NCBI GenBank assembly: GCA_018695085.1
Contig: JABHOU010000679.1
Span: 1 to 11,467, forward strand
Direction of reading: 5' to 3'
Length of the DNA: 11,467 nt
Origin: Opitutia bacterium
Lineage (GTDB): Bacteria; Verrucomicrobiota; Verrucomicrobiia; Opitutales; Seribacteraceae
Shown: positions 1 to 6,387 of the stretch, piece by piece
How the letters are laid out: each line of letters starts with the position of its first letter
How positions within the stretch are numbered: position 1 is the first letter of the stretch
Program-made: the position numbers and the translations under genes
Notes under the pieces: model-generated
The model's input: the letters and a program-made list of their open reading frames with translations, nothing else
Told to the model about the DNA's origin: nothing
Database searches by the model: none

Positions 1-1
1 C

Positions 2-190
2 CCTCATAGATTCCTAATCAATACTCGCGTTGAAGCGGCTTGCGACTCGCTACTAGTTAGCAACAAATCGATAGTGGAGGTTGCTCTGGAATGTGGTTTT
101 TTTGACCAAAGTTCTTTCACTCAGCACTTCCGCTCCCACACTGGTTTGACTCCCTTGCGGTATCGGAAATCGCACTTAAAGGAATCTTAG
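2..190 (+). CDS. AraC-family transcriptional regulator, C-terminal end (partial)
   Basis: This is the last 62 codons of a gene that begins before the window, ending in TAG at 188-190. The translation matches the second helix-turn-helix of AraC/XylS regulators: a helix containing the string SIVEVALECGF, then DQSSFTQHFRSHTG, then the family's closing TPLRYRK. The glycine in ECGF and the F-x-x-x-F-R-x-x-x-G spacing are the usual conserved positions. The protein would bind DNA as a transcription factor, but its ligand-binding half lies outside the window, so no target can be named. It runs convergently into the pseudopilin gene with a 22-bp gap and no visible terminator. Confidence 0.9.
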   Translation, partial: PHRFLINTRVEAACDSLLVSNKSIVEVALECGFFDQSSFTQHFRSHTGLTPLRYRKSHLKES

Positions 191-212
191 AACTCAAAAG
201 AGCAATCTATGC

Positions 213-1316
213 CTAAATGCCTGTGGCTAGAATCCGAACGCGCCGTATATACACTTGAGAGTTTTCTTCTGCCAACTGCCACCAGTATTCTTCGTCGGAA
301 ACTCCATCAGGAGCTGTGACCAAGCCATCTTCAAAGCTTGAAATCGCACTGGCTCCTTGTGTGGTTAGTACTCGCACCATAACATCTACTACTTCGGGGA
401 ACGCGTGGGCTAGGGGATGAGATGCGTTAGTCCGGTATGCGGGGTTGGAGGTGGCCGTATATTCGTATCTTCCCGAACCTGAAGTGGCGTTAACGTCGGG
501 AAAAATTTGTCGGAGATATTTTCTGCCCGATGAGGTCGGTTCTATGAGATAGGCTCGGATGCCAAAATCGATGATATTGGCGGCAAGTGAGAAATCTGTA
601 GCTGGTTTGCCGGCTTCGTCCGTAAAGATTGGATTCACTACATTTCCTGGTTGTCTGCGATCGTTGGTAGAGCGTGAGGTGTAGTTTCCGTCAACTGGGT
701 GAAGATCATAACCTGCTTCAAAGGTTTCTTTAGCGGAAACATCTGTTCTGAACAATTGATAGCGCGGCGTTGATTTTGGAGCGCCCGTCAGTCCATGGCG
801 AACGATTTGATAAGAGACTGCACGTACGGACGAACTCACCGATACATCTGGATCGAGTTCTGGAGATTGAGTGAAAAAACGAAACCAAGTGCCCGCTACA
901 CCGAAGCGACAATCTTGCAAATGGAGTTGTTTCTTCGCATCCGTATAAGCGTCGGTGGGACCGTCAGGCCAATCGTCGGGAGTGAGTCGAATGGATTCGT
1001 CAGGTGGCTTTGGAGTGGAAGCTTGTTTCCAAGAATCGCTTGTACTTGTGTCTTCTGAAATCGTGGCGACCATCCACGCACCGCCATCGTTGCGGTAAAG
1101 CGCACAGTGCAAGTCCTCTTGAATCCGGTCCAAAACGAAATTGGCGATTTGATTGGTTTCCAAGTTGCCCGAGGTTTGTCCGTGGGTCACGACTACTTGC
1201 CTGGTTATGGTAAGTAACATGGTTGCCAAAATTGCCGTAACTGCTACAGCAACTAGCAATTCCAACATAGTGAAACCACGGTTTCGGCTTTCTAATGCTC
1301 CTTTGGACTTTTTCAT
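213..1316 (-). CDS. Pseudopilin-like protein with type IV prepilin N-terminus (GspJ/PulJ-like)
   Basis: The N-terminus is a classic class III prepilin signal: a short basic leader ending in RNRG, cleavage expected between Gly14 and Phe15, then FTMLEL with the required Glu at mature position +5 (Glu19) and a hydrophobic helix to about residue 37. At 367 residues it is much larger than a major pilin. The size, the conserved ETNQIANFVLDRIQEDLH-like amphipathic stretch and an ending in RRVRI suggest a minor pseudopilin of the GspJ/PulJ type, or one of the Verru_Chthon cassette proteins known in Verrucomicrobia. It would be processed by PilD and sit in the inner membrane or at a pseudopilus tip. 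I chose ATG at 1316; a TTG directly before it (1319) is also possible. No Shine-Dalgarno is evident. No other secretion or pilus genes are next to it, which is unusual, so its substrate is unknown. It lies 56 bp downstream of psd on the same strand. Confidence 0.8.
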   Translation of the reverse strand: MKKSKGALESRNRGFTMLELLVAVAVTAILATMLLTITRQVVVTHGQTSGNLETNQIANFVLDRIQEDLHCALYRNDGGAWMVATISEDTSTSDSWKQASTPKPPDESIRLTPDDWPDGPTDAYTDAKKQLHLQDCRFGVAGTWFRFFTQSPELDPDVSVSSSVRAVSYQIVRHGLTGAPKSTPRYQLFRTDVSAKETFEAGYDLHPVDGNYTSRSTNDRRQPGNVVNPIFTDEAGKPATDFSLAANIIDFGIRAYLIEPTSSGRKYLRQIFPDVNATSGSGRYEYTATSNPAYRTNASHPLAHAFPEVVDVMVRVLTTQGASAISSFEDGLVTAPDGVSDEEYWWQLAEENSQVYIRRVRILATGI

Positions 1317-1351
1317 CAAATGGGTAAAGATAATCTCATGCTATTCCGACC

Positions 1352-1368
1352 GATTGCAAGATGCAATC
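1352..1368. repeat. 7-bp inverted repeat between psd and the pseudopilin gene
   Basis: GATTGCA and TGCAATC form a perfect 7-bp stem around a 3-base loop (AGA on the plus strand). It sits just past the psd stop codon and about 36 bp before the pseudopilin start. There is no T-run on the minus-strand exit side, so it is not a standard intrinsic terminator. It could be an operator or an mRNA processing hairpin, or chance. Confidence 0.35.
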
Positions 1369-1372
1369 CTCG

Positions 1373-2278
1373 TCATTTATTTGGGCAATACCCCATGGTT
1401 TCGCCCATTCTTGCGTACAATTCACGATTGTAGGCGGAATGCTCCAGTAAATCGTCCGCCAAGAGAATTCTCTCGGGCTCAAAAAGAGTGAGAACAGAGG
1501 ATCCACCAAAAGAGAAGAATCCCTTTTCTTCGCCTTTCTCTACAAAACCCGGCAAGGATTTCTCATATGTCATGGAACCCACGCAAGTTGCACCAACTTC
1601 GAAACTTGCGATTCGGCCAAATTCATCGGTGTCGATATAGGAAAGGTTGCGCTTGTTTTGCCAAAAAATCGACAGGTCTCTTCTTAGGGCAATCGGGTTC
1701 ACGGAACTGAGGCCTCCATTGATGAGTACAGGAGCGGATGCTTCTCCCGAGCAAGGGTAGTGAAAACGGTGATAATCGACAGGGCATAGTCGAGAAACTA
1801 CTATAGTACCCTGCTCGAAAGGTGCAGCGGCTTCCACGGAACCAAAAAGATTTTTGAGGTCGAAACTTTGCCCTTTCACGAACACACCCTCTAAATCGGA
1901 CAAGTCCTTGAAGCCCATGTGACGACCATCGGCTGGAAAAATGGCGACGTCTTCAGCTTGAGAGATGGGTCGAGTCGCTGGTTTTAAGCGCCTTACGAAA
2001 AAATCATTGAACGAGGCAAATGAGTCGGCATTCTCTGCAAACTCGTTAACATCCAAGCCGTATTTGGAGATGAATTCAGGTATCAACTGTCTGCTGTTAG
2101 GCTTGCTCATGCGATAACCATACCAGCGGGAGAACCAAGACCTTTTTACGGCGAGCCAAAGGACCAAGCGGCCGAACGGATTACCGTATATCCTACGCAA
2201 CCACTTTTCGCCATAAACTTGCTCGATCAATTTTTGCTTCGAGTGACGGTCAAAGTATTCGATCGGATCTTCGCTCAT
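1373..2278 (-). CDS. psd: Phosphatidylserine decarboxylase proenzyme
   Basis: Makes phosphatidylethanolamine from phosphatidylserine at the membrane, using a pyruvoyl group formed by self-cleavage. The 301-residue protein shows the family landmarks in order: FNDFFVRRLKP (residues 90-100), the PADGR motif with the likely triad Asp117, the CPVDYHRFHYP block with the likely triad His173, the FEVGATCVGS segment (about 226-235), and the processing site FGGSS (257-261). Cleavage is expected between Gly259 and Ser260, giving a long beta chain and a short alpha chain of about 42 residues. The GGS-type site with a roughly 300-residue length fits the longer psd branch also seen in chlamydiae and eukaryotes more than the short archaeal-type form. 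The second Ser in place of the usual Thr after the cleavage Ser is a mild departure. ATG at 2278 is the natural start. It is divergent from the ROK gene and followed by the pseudopilin gene. Confidence 0.95.
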   Translation of the reverse strand: MSEDPIEYFDRHSKQKLIEQVYGEKWLRRIYGNPFGRLVLWLAVKRSWFSRWYGYRMSKPNSRQLIPEFISKYGLDVNEFAENADSFASFNDFFVRRLKPATRPISQAEDVAIFPADGRHMGFKDLSDLEGVFVKGQSFDLKNLFGSVEAAAPFEQGTIVVSRLCPVDYHRFHYPCSGEASAPVLINGGLSSVNPIALRRDLSIFWQNKRNLSYIDTDEFGRIASFEVGATCVGSMTYEKSLPGFVEKGEEKGFFSFGGSSVLTLFEPERILLADDLLEHSAYNRELYARMGETMGYCPNK

Positions 2279-2350
2279 TATTTTGCGTTAACCTGGCGTA
2301 TTTGTTCTTTCATCATATTCATCTTTTCCAGAAAGATGGTTCCTATCTTG

Positions 2351-2392
2351 AAGCTGACAAAAAGCCCATCACGAATGTTCAGCTTTGTTTTT
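2351..2392 (+). terminator. Possible leader hairpin with T-run upstream of the ROK gene
   Basis: AAGCTGA (2351-2357) can pair with TCAGCTT (2379-2385), extended by two G-U pairs on the outside, and the 3' side runs directly into TTTGTTTTTA. This has the shape of an attenuator-type terminator in a transcript heading for the ROK gene. The loop is long (21 bases) and the stem short, so the call is tentative. Confidence 0.25.
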
Positions 2393-2447
2393 ACGAGTGG
2401 AGCGGTGTGCTGATTATTGTTAAAGAAAGAGGGAAATTCTTGACTCG

Positions 2448-2471
2448 CTCTTTGGATGGTCATCCAAAGAG
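2448..2471. promoter_or_regulatory. Perfect 11-2-11 palindrome, candidate operator or RNA hairpin of the ROK gene
   Basis: CTCTTTGGATG (2448-2458) and CATCCAAAGAG (2461-2471) are exact reverse complements separated by GT. The palindrome ends 7 bases before the ATG chosen for the ROK protein. As DNA it has the symmetry of a dimeric repressor operator. As RNA it would form a 10-bp stem with a GGUC tetraloop that covers part of the weak AGAG-rich ribosome-binding region. Either reading makes it a control point for the ROK/PIG-L unit; the sequence alone cannot decide which. Confidence 0.6.
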
Positions 2472-2478
2472 TAGAGAA

Positions 2479-3873
2479 ATGCCGATCCAATCGCAGTTTT
2501 CACTTCCTGCTTTACAGCATCCACCGACGCTCGATTCGTCGTTTCAACCTGCTGCTGTTTGGAATCGCTCCTATGCTCAACTAGTTCTAGGTACTGAATC
2601 CCCCGTGTCCATTCATTTTGCATTGGAGCAGGGGGAAGGTTCTGTCTTGAGGCATTCCTCCGCAGTGCTTCCCGAAGGGCACCCACAAGCATTTTTGAAC
2701 TTTCGTTACACGGAACGTCTTTTGAAATTTCTGCTCTGGTCGAAAGGTGGAACCCGAGTTCACTTCGACGGTCCTGTCGGACTTGGGGTGGCTTTGAAGA
2801 AGCATTTTTCAGATACGCCAACTGGTCGTTTCGATGCTGACTTCATGTCTCGGGTGCATGAAACCCACTTTGAGGTAATCCTAACTCCCGACCTGCCATC
2901 TGAGCAAAGCTCGACCCAAAAACTCGGTCGTAATCTCGACGGTTGCCGAATTGGTTTTGATCTTGGCGGAAGCGACCGCAAGGTGGCTGCCGTAGTCGAT
3001 GGGGAAGTGATATTCAGTGATGAAACGACATGGGATCCCTATCATAAGGAAGACCCCCAATATCATCGCGATGGCATAATGGACTCTTTGAGCAAGGCTT
3101 CCAATCATTTGCCCAGGGTTGATGCCATTGGCGGGAGCTCCGCTGGAGTGTATGTAAACAATCAGCCAAGGGTAGCATCCCTTTTTCGTGGCGTGCCGGA
3201 TCCTCTCTTCGATTCAAAAGTGAAACCGCTTTTCCGCGATCTTGCTCACGAATGGGCTGTCCCGCTCGAAGTCATAAACGACGGAGACGTAACCGCTCTT
3301 GCAGGTTCCATGACACTCGGGGAAAATGCCGTTCTCGGACTTGCTATGGGCACCAGCGAGGCGACAGGTTACGTTAATGCAGATGGGAACGTAACCACTT
3401 GGCTAAACGAATTAGCCTTTGCTCCCGTTGACTACGCCGCAACTGCCCCTGCTGACGAATGGAGTGGGGATCGCGGTTGCGGTGTACAATATTTTTCTCA
3501 GCAGGCAGTGGACCGACTATTGGATCCCGCGGGTATTGAATTGCCATCGGATTTACCTCTTCCCGAAAAGCTTGTTGAGGTTCAAAACCTCATGAAAATG
3601 GATGATCCAAGGGCACGCAAGATCTACGAAACCATCGGCTCATACTTAGGCTATGGAGTGGCCCACTATGCAGACTACTACAATCTTCGACACTTATTGA
3701 TTCTTGGTCGAGTGACAAGCGGAGAGGGTGGTGAAATCATTCTTTCGAAAGCTCGCAAAACTCTCGTCTCGGAATTCCCCGAAGTGGCAAAAAAGATTGC
3801 TTTCCATGTGCCCGGAGAGAAAGACAAGCGTCATGGGCAAGCTATTGCCGCCGCTAGTCTGCCAAGTCTATGA
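2479..3873 (+). CDS. ROK-family sugar-kinase-like protein with long N-terminal extension
   Basis: The C-terminal 310 residues of this 464-residue protein follow the ROK/ASKHA kinase plan. There is a phosphate-binding DLGGSDRKV (161-169), an IGGSSAG loop (218-223), the catalytic-type VINDGDVTALAGS (266-277; Asp268 equivalent to the ROK base) and a GTSEATGYV phosphate-2 loop (291-299). The usual ROK zinc site (Cys-x-Cys-Gly-x-x-Gly-Cys) is missing; only RGCGVQ remains near 332-337. Residues 1-150 form an extra region I do not recognise. A kinase acting on a sugar or amino sugar, or a regulatory sugar sensor, is likely, but no substrate can be assigned. I chose ATG 2479, because the frame reads on upstream through the palindrome without family resemblance. 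The PIG-L deacetylase gene follows after 11 bp, so the two are almost surely co-transcribed. Confidence 0.8.
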   Translation: MPIQSQFSLPALQHPPTLDSSFQPAAVWNRSYAQLVLGTESPVSIHFALEQGEGSVLRHSSAVLPEGHPQAFLNFRYTERLLKFLLWSKGGTRVHFDGPVGLGVALKKHFSDTPTGRFDADFMSRVHETHFEVILTPDLPSEQSSTQKLGRNLDGCRIGFDLGGSDRKVAAVVDGEVIFSDETTWDPYHKEDPQYHRDGIMDSLSKASNHLPRVDAIGGSSAGVYVNNQPRVASLFRGVPDPLFDSKVKPLFRDLAHEWAVPLEVINDGDVTALAGSMTLGENAVLGLAMGTSEATGYVNADGNVTTWLNELAFAPVDYAATAPADEWSGDRGCGVQYFSQQAVDRLLDPAGIELPSDLPLPEKLVEVQNLMKMDDPRARKIYETIGSYLGYGVAHYADYYNLRHLLILGRVTSGEGGEIILSKARKTLVSEFPEVAKKIAFHVPGEKDKRHGQAIAAASLPSL

Positions 3874-3884
3874 TCTAACCAAAT

Positions 3885-4754
3885 ATGTCCAAGAATCCAT
3901 ATCTTCCATTCGCCTCCTCTTTTCGGCAACTTGTGGAGCAAGGGGTTGGTCTACCTCTTGGCGGAATAAATAAACCTTCTCCTACGAAACTGACGGAAAA
4001 TGCTCCCGTCGTACTTATTTTCTCACCACACCCTGATGATGAATGTATCATCGGGGGCCTTCCTCTTCGCTTAATGCGAGAAGCGGGCACTCGGGTCGTT
4101 AACGTAGCCGTCACTCTTGGTAGTAACAAGAAACGACAACAGCCCCGTCTTGCCGAACTGAGGAATGCCTGCGATTATCTCGGCTTTGAGCTTCAAGAAA
4201 CATTTTCAAATGGACTTGAACGCATCACACCTGTCGCTCGCAAGAACGAACCCGAACATTGGGCTGCGGCTGTCGAGAGCATCGAAACCATCTTATCGGA
4301 TTGGTCTCCCAAAGCCATTTTCTTTCCTCACCTTCTCGACTGGAATGGGACTCATGTTGGAGTTCACCATCTCGTGATGGATGCACTGGCCGCTTTGCCT
4401 TCCAATTCCCTTCCCCTACTTGTCGAAACCGAGTACTGGGGACAGATGCATTCTCCCAATCTTATGGTGGAATCCTCCGAAACCGATCTTGCAGACCTGC
4501 TGGCGGCTCTATCTCATCATGTCGGAGAGGTTCGGCGAAATCCTTTCCATCTTCGCATGCCTGCATGGATGCAAGATAATGTCAGACTTGGAGCCGAAGT
4601 GGTGGGAGGCCAAGGTGGCGAAGCTCCATCTTTTGACTTTGCCACACTCTACAGGGTCGGGCGATTAATGGATGGTGCCGTTGATCCAGTTTGGAGCGAA
4701 GGGAAGATGCTTGCCAAGGAGGATGCTCCCTCCTCCCTCTTTAACTTTCTCTAG
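3885..4754 (+). CDS. PIG-L/LmbE-family deacetylase
   Basis: A zinc-dependent N-deacetylase of the PIG-L superfamily (relatives act on GlcNAc-phosphatidylinositol, GlcNAc-inositol, bacillithiol precursors and chitobiose-type sugars). The signature SPHPDDE lies at residues 48-53, giving zinc ligands His49 and Asp52 with Asp51 as likely base; the downstream HVGVHH (157-162) supplies the third zinc histidine. The RLAELRNACDYLG segment (88-100) is also typical. About 40 residues precede the core, containing NPYLPF and LPLGG. The protein has 289 residues and no signal peptide, so it is probably cytoplasmic. It sits 11 bp behind the ROK gene, which suggests that the two process the same amino-sugar compound, for example deacetylation with phosphorylation. 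The substrate is not determinable here. Confidence 0.88.
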   Translation: MSKNPYLPFASSFRQLVEQGVGLPLGGINKPSPTKLTENAPVVLIFSPHPDDECIIGGLPLRLMREAGTRVVNVAVTLGSNKKRQQPRLAELRNACDYLGFELQETFSNGLERITPVARKNEPEHWAAAVESIETILSDWSPKAIFFPHLLDWNGTHVGVHHLVMDALAALPSNSLPLLVETEYWGQMHSPNLMVESSETDLADLLAALSHHVGEVRRNPFHLRMPAWMQDNVRLGAEVVGGQGGEAPSFDFATLYRVGRLMDGAVDPVWSEGKMLAKEDAPSSLFNFL

Positions 4755-4768
4755 GATTGGTAATTGTG

Positions 4769-4793
4769 ATCACCCTCATCTTGGGGGGATTTT
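4769..4793 (+). terminator. Intrinsic-terminator-like hairpin after the PIG-L gene
   Basis: ATC-A-CCCTC (4769-4777) pairs with GGGGGGAT (4783-4790) around the loop ATCTT, with one bulged A and one G-U pair, and is followed by TTT. It starts 14 bases after the PIG-L stop codon, the right place to end the ROK/PIG-L transcript. The T-run is short (four counting the stem's last T), so termination may be partial. The G-tract could alternatively pair with TCCCCTC at 4837-4843. Confidence 0.55.
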
Positions 4794-4973
4794 CGGCTAA
4801 ATGCAAAAGGCTTTGCCATGAATGTTTTTCGAGTTGTCCCCTCCGTACGATTCCGCAGGGCTGAAGAGACATAAAAGACCTATTTCATTGTAAGATGACG
4901 AAATAAAATCATTCCTTTGATCGGTTGCGCTTGAATTCCTGAATTGTCTGTCTACGATTGTTCAACTTTTCTT
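4794..4973 (+). promoter_or_regulatory. purC upstream region
   Basis: The 180 bp between the terminator-like hairpin and the purC ATG should hold the purC promoter. The best -10-like hexamer I see is TAAGAT at 4891-4896, preceded by TG, but no good -35 is spaced correctly. A small hairpin GCAAA/TTTGC lies at 4803-4816. The region does not contain the conserved elements of the ZTP or purine riboswitches. No coding signal is evident; an upstream in-frame TTG at 4944 could add ten residues to PurC. Confidence 0.4.
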
Positions 4974-5969
4974 ATGAGCGAAATAGAAACAATTAAAACA
5001 AAAGTAGACTATACAGAGCGAATCTTGGCCGAAATCGATAATTGCCTTACCGCAACCGATTTAACACAGGGTGAAAAATATCAAGGGAAAGTCCGAGATC
5101 GATACGATTTGGGAGACGAACTCCTACTTGTCACTACCGATCGGCAAAGTGCTTTTGATCGTGTCCTTGCCTCCATACCATTCAAGGGTCAAGTGCTGAA
5201 CCTTACTGGTGCTTGGTGGTTTGAGCACACGAAGGACATAGTGGCGAACCATGTATTGGGCATTCCCGACCCAAATGTAACTCTTGCAAAGAAGTGTGAG
5301 GTATTTCCGATCGAGTTTGTCGTTCGTGGGTTCATCACCGGAAGTTCGGCCACTTCGCTCTGGACCGTCTATAATAACGGGGATCGAGAATATTGTGGAT
5401 TATCTTTTCCCGATGGCTTGAAGAAGAACCAACGACTGGATGTTCCTGTCCTTACTCCAACGACCAAGGAAGAGGCCCATGACAGACCGATTTCTCCCAC
5501 GGCCATCGTAGAGGAAGGTTGGATGACTCAAGAGGATTGGGATACTGCGTCACAGGTTGCCCTTGAGTTGTTTAAGCGCGGGCAGGAAACCGCAGACAAA
5601 CATGGCCTCATATTGGTCGACACCAAATATGAAATGGGCAAGGACTCCAATGGCACGCTCACCTTAGTGGATGAGATTCACACGCCCGATTCCAGCCGAT
5701 ACTGGATAAGCGATACTTTCGAAGAACGTTTTGCAGCAAGTCAAGAACCGCAAAACGTGGACAAAGAGTTTCTCCGCCTATGGTTCAAGGACAACTGCGA
5801 CCCCTACGGTGATGAAGTCCTTCCCGTTGCCCCGAGTGAACTAGTCATTGAGCTCTCTCGACGCTATCTCTATCTTTACGAAAGAATTACAGGAGAGCCA
5901 TTTCCTTTTCCTGCTGCAGAAGAACCAGTACAAAAACGCATGCAGAAGAACCTTTCAGCATATCTCTAA
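4974..5969 (+). CDS. purC: Phosphoribosylaminoimidazole-succinocarboxamide synthase (SAICAR synthetase)
   Basis: Joins aspartate to CAIR with ATP to give SAICAR in de novo purine synthesis. Motifs in order: GKVRDRYDLG (38-47, nucleotide-binding loop), TTDRQSAFDRVL (54-65), VVRGFITGSSATS (116-128), TPTTKEEAHDRPIS (161-174), LVDTKYEMG (214-222) and VDEIHTPDSSRYW (232-244). The 331-residue length is well above the roughly 240 residues of the E. coli and Bacillus enzymes and closer to the yeast Ade1 type, with additional helices after residue 260 (PSELVIELSRRYL and following). ATG 4974 is preferred; TTG 4944 is the alternative. No Shine-Dalgarno is visible upstream. purE follows after 27 bp, so PurC acts immediately on the product of its neighbour. 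Confidence 0.97.
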   Translation: MSEIETIKTKVDYTERILAEIDNCLTATDLTQGEKYQGKVRDRYDLGDELLLVTTDRQSAFDRVLASIPFKGQVLNLTGAWWFEHTKDIVANHVLGIPDPNVTLAKKCEVFPIEFVVRGFITGSSATSLWTVYNNGDREYCGLSFPDGLKKNQRLDVPVLTPTTKEEAHDRPISPTAIVEEGWMTQEDWDTASQVALELFKRGQETADKHGLILVDTKYEMGKDSNGTLTLVDEIHTPDSSRYWISDTFEERFAASQEPQNVDKEFLRLWFKDNCDPYGDEVLPVAPSELVIELSRRYLYLYERITGEPFPFPAAEEPVQKRMQKNLSAYL

Positions 5970-5996
5970 TAACTGTAAAACATTAATAATATTCTC

Positions 5997-6383
5997 ATGA
6001 AAGTCGTACTCATTCTTGGTTCCACTTCAGACGAAGGACACGCTCAAAAGATAACTTCTTCCCTTGATGAATTCGGGATTGCTTGGGACCAACACGTTGC
6101 TTCTGCTCATAAGCAACCTCGAAAAGTGCTCGAAATCCTAGATGCAAACGCCAACGAAGAATCCTTAGTTTACGTGACAATCGCAGGTCGTTCGAATGCC
6201 TTGTCGGGATTTGTCGCCGCCAATTCGGAATTCCCGACAATCGGTTGCCCTCCCTTCAGCGACAAAGTGGATATGCTGGTAAATATTCACTCCACCTTGC
6301 AAATGCCCAGCAACACCCCGGTATTAACCGTTCTGGATCCCGGAAACTGCGCTCTTGCGATTAAGAGAATCTTCGGGAAATAA
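5997..6383 (+). CDS. purE: AIR carboxylase, class II-like PurE
   Basis: A 128-residue PurE-fold enzyme of purine synthesis that forms CAIR, the substrate of the adjacent PurC. The substrate-binding GSTSDEGH (8-15), SAHKQP (36-41) and AGRSNALSG (63-71) blocks are intact. The details match the class II branch known from animal PAICS and from Treponema: Lys instead of Arg in SAHK, the string AGRSN where class I has AGGAAHLPG, and the CPPFSD segment (84-89) where animal enzymes have CPP. Class II enzymes use CO2 and AIR directly, so PurK would not be required; that functional step is inferred from motifs. It is shorter than class I PurE (about 165 residues). The start is ATG 5997 in an AT-rich gap without a Shine-Dalgarno. 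Its stop lies only 4 bp from the stop of the convergent plsC gene. Confidence 0.9.
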   Translation: MKVVLILGSTSDEGHAQKITSSLDEFGIAWDQHVASAHKQPRKVLEILDANANEESLVYVTIAGRSNALSGFVAANSEFPTIGCPPFSDKVDMLVNIHSTLQMPSNTPVLTVLDPGNCALAIKRIFGK

Positions 6384-6387
6384 ATTG

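Larger units (their letters stand above)
2279..2478. promoter_or_regulatory. Divergent intergenic region between psd and the ROK/PIG-L unit
   Basis: This 200-bp gap must hold the promoters of psd (minus) and of the ROK gene (plus). I see no convincing sigma-70 pair for either; a TTGACT at 2440-2445 is a fair -35 hexamer, but nothing like TATAAT follows at the right distance. The region contains three inverted repeats: 2320-2338 (CATCTTT/AAAGATG), 2351-2385 (AAGCTGA/TCAGCTT, followed by a T-rich run to 2392) and the long palindrome at 2448-2471. Open frames run through it on both strands but show no recognisable protein. Confidence 0.6.

Noticed and set aside
2302..2478. Longer N-terminus for the ROK protein (59 extra residues)
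   Set aside because: The extension is translated from the inverted repeats and has no family resemblance; ATG 2479 gives a more sensible start just after the palindrome.
2278..2490. A 70-codon minus-strand frame ending exactly at the psd start (TAATG overlap)
   Set aside because: The stop/start overlap looks like coupling, but the translation resembles no protein I know, it crosses the palindrome and the ROK start, and another open frame occupies the same stretch on the plus strand. Conservation of the frame in relatives would revive it.
4866..4896. Sigma-70 promoter for purC (GAGACA ... TGTAAGAT)
   Set aside because: The -10 matches only four of six bases and the -35 spacing is 19; too weak to annotate.
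4794..4973. ZTP or purine riboswitch upstream of purC
   Set aside because: The conserved core elements of these riboswitches are not present; only short unrelated hairpins are visible.
6384..6387. Bidirectional terminator between purE and plsC
   Set aside because: The stops are only 4 bp apart and no stem with flanking T-runs spans the junction; any termination must occur inside the opposing genes.
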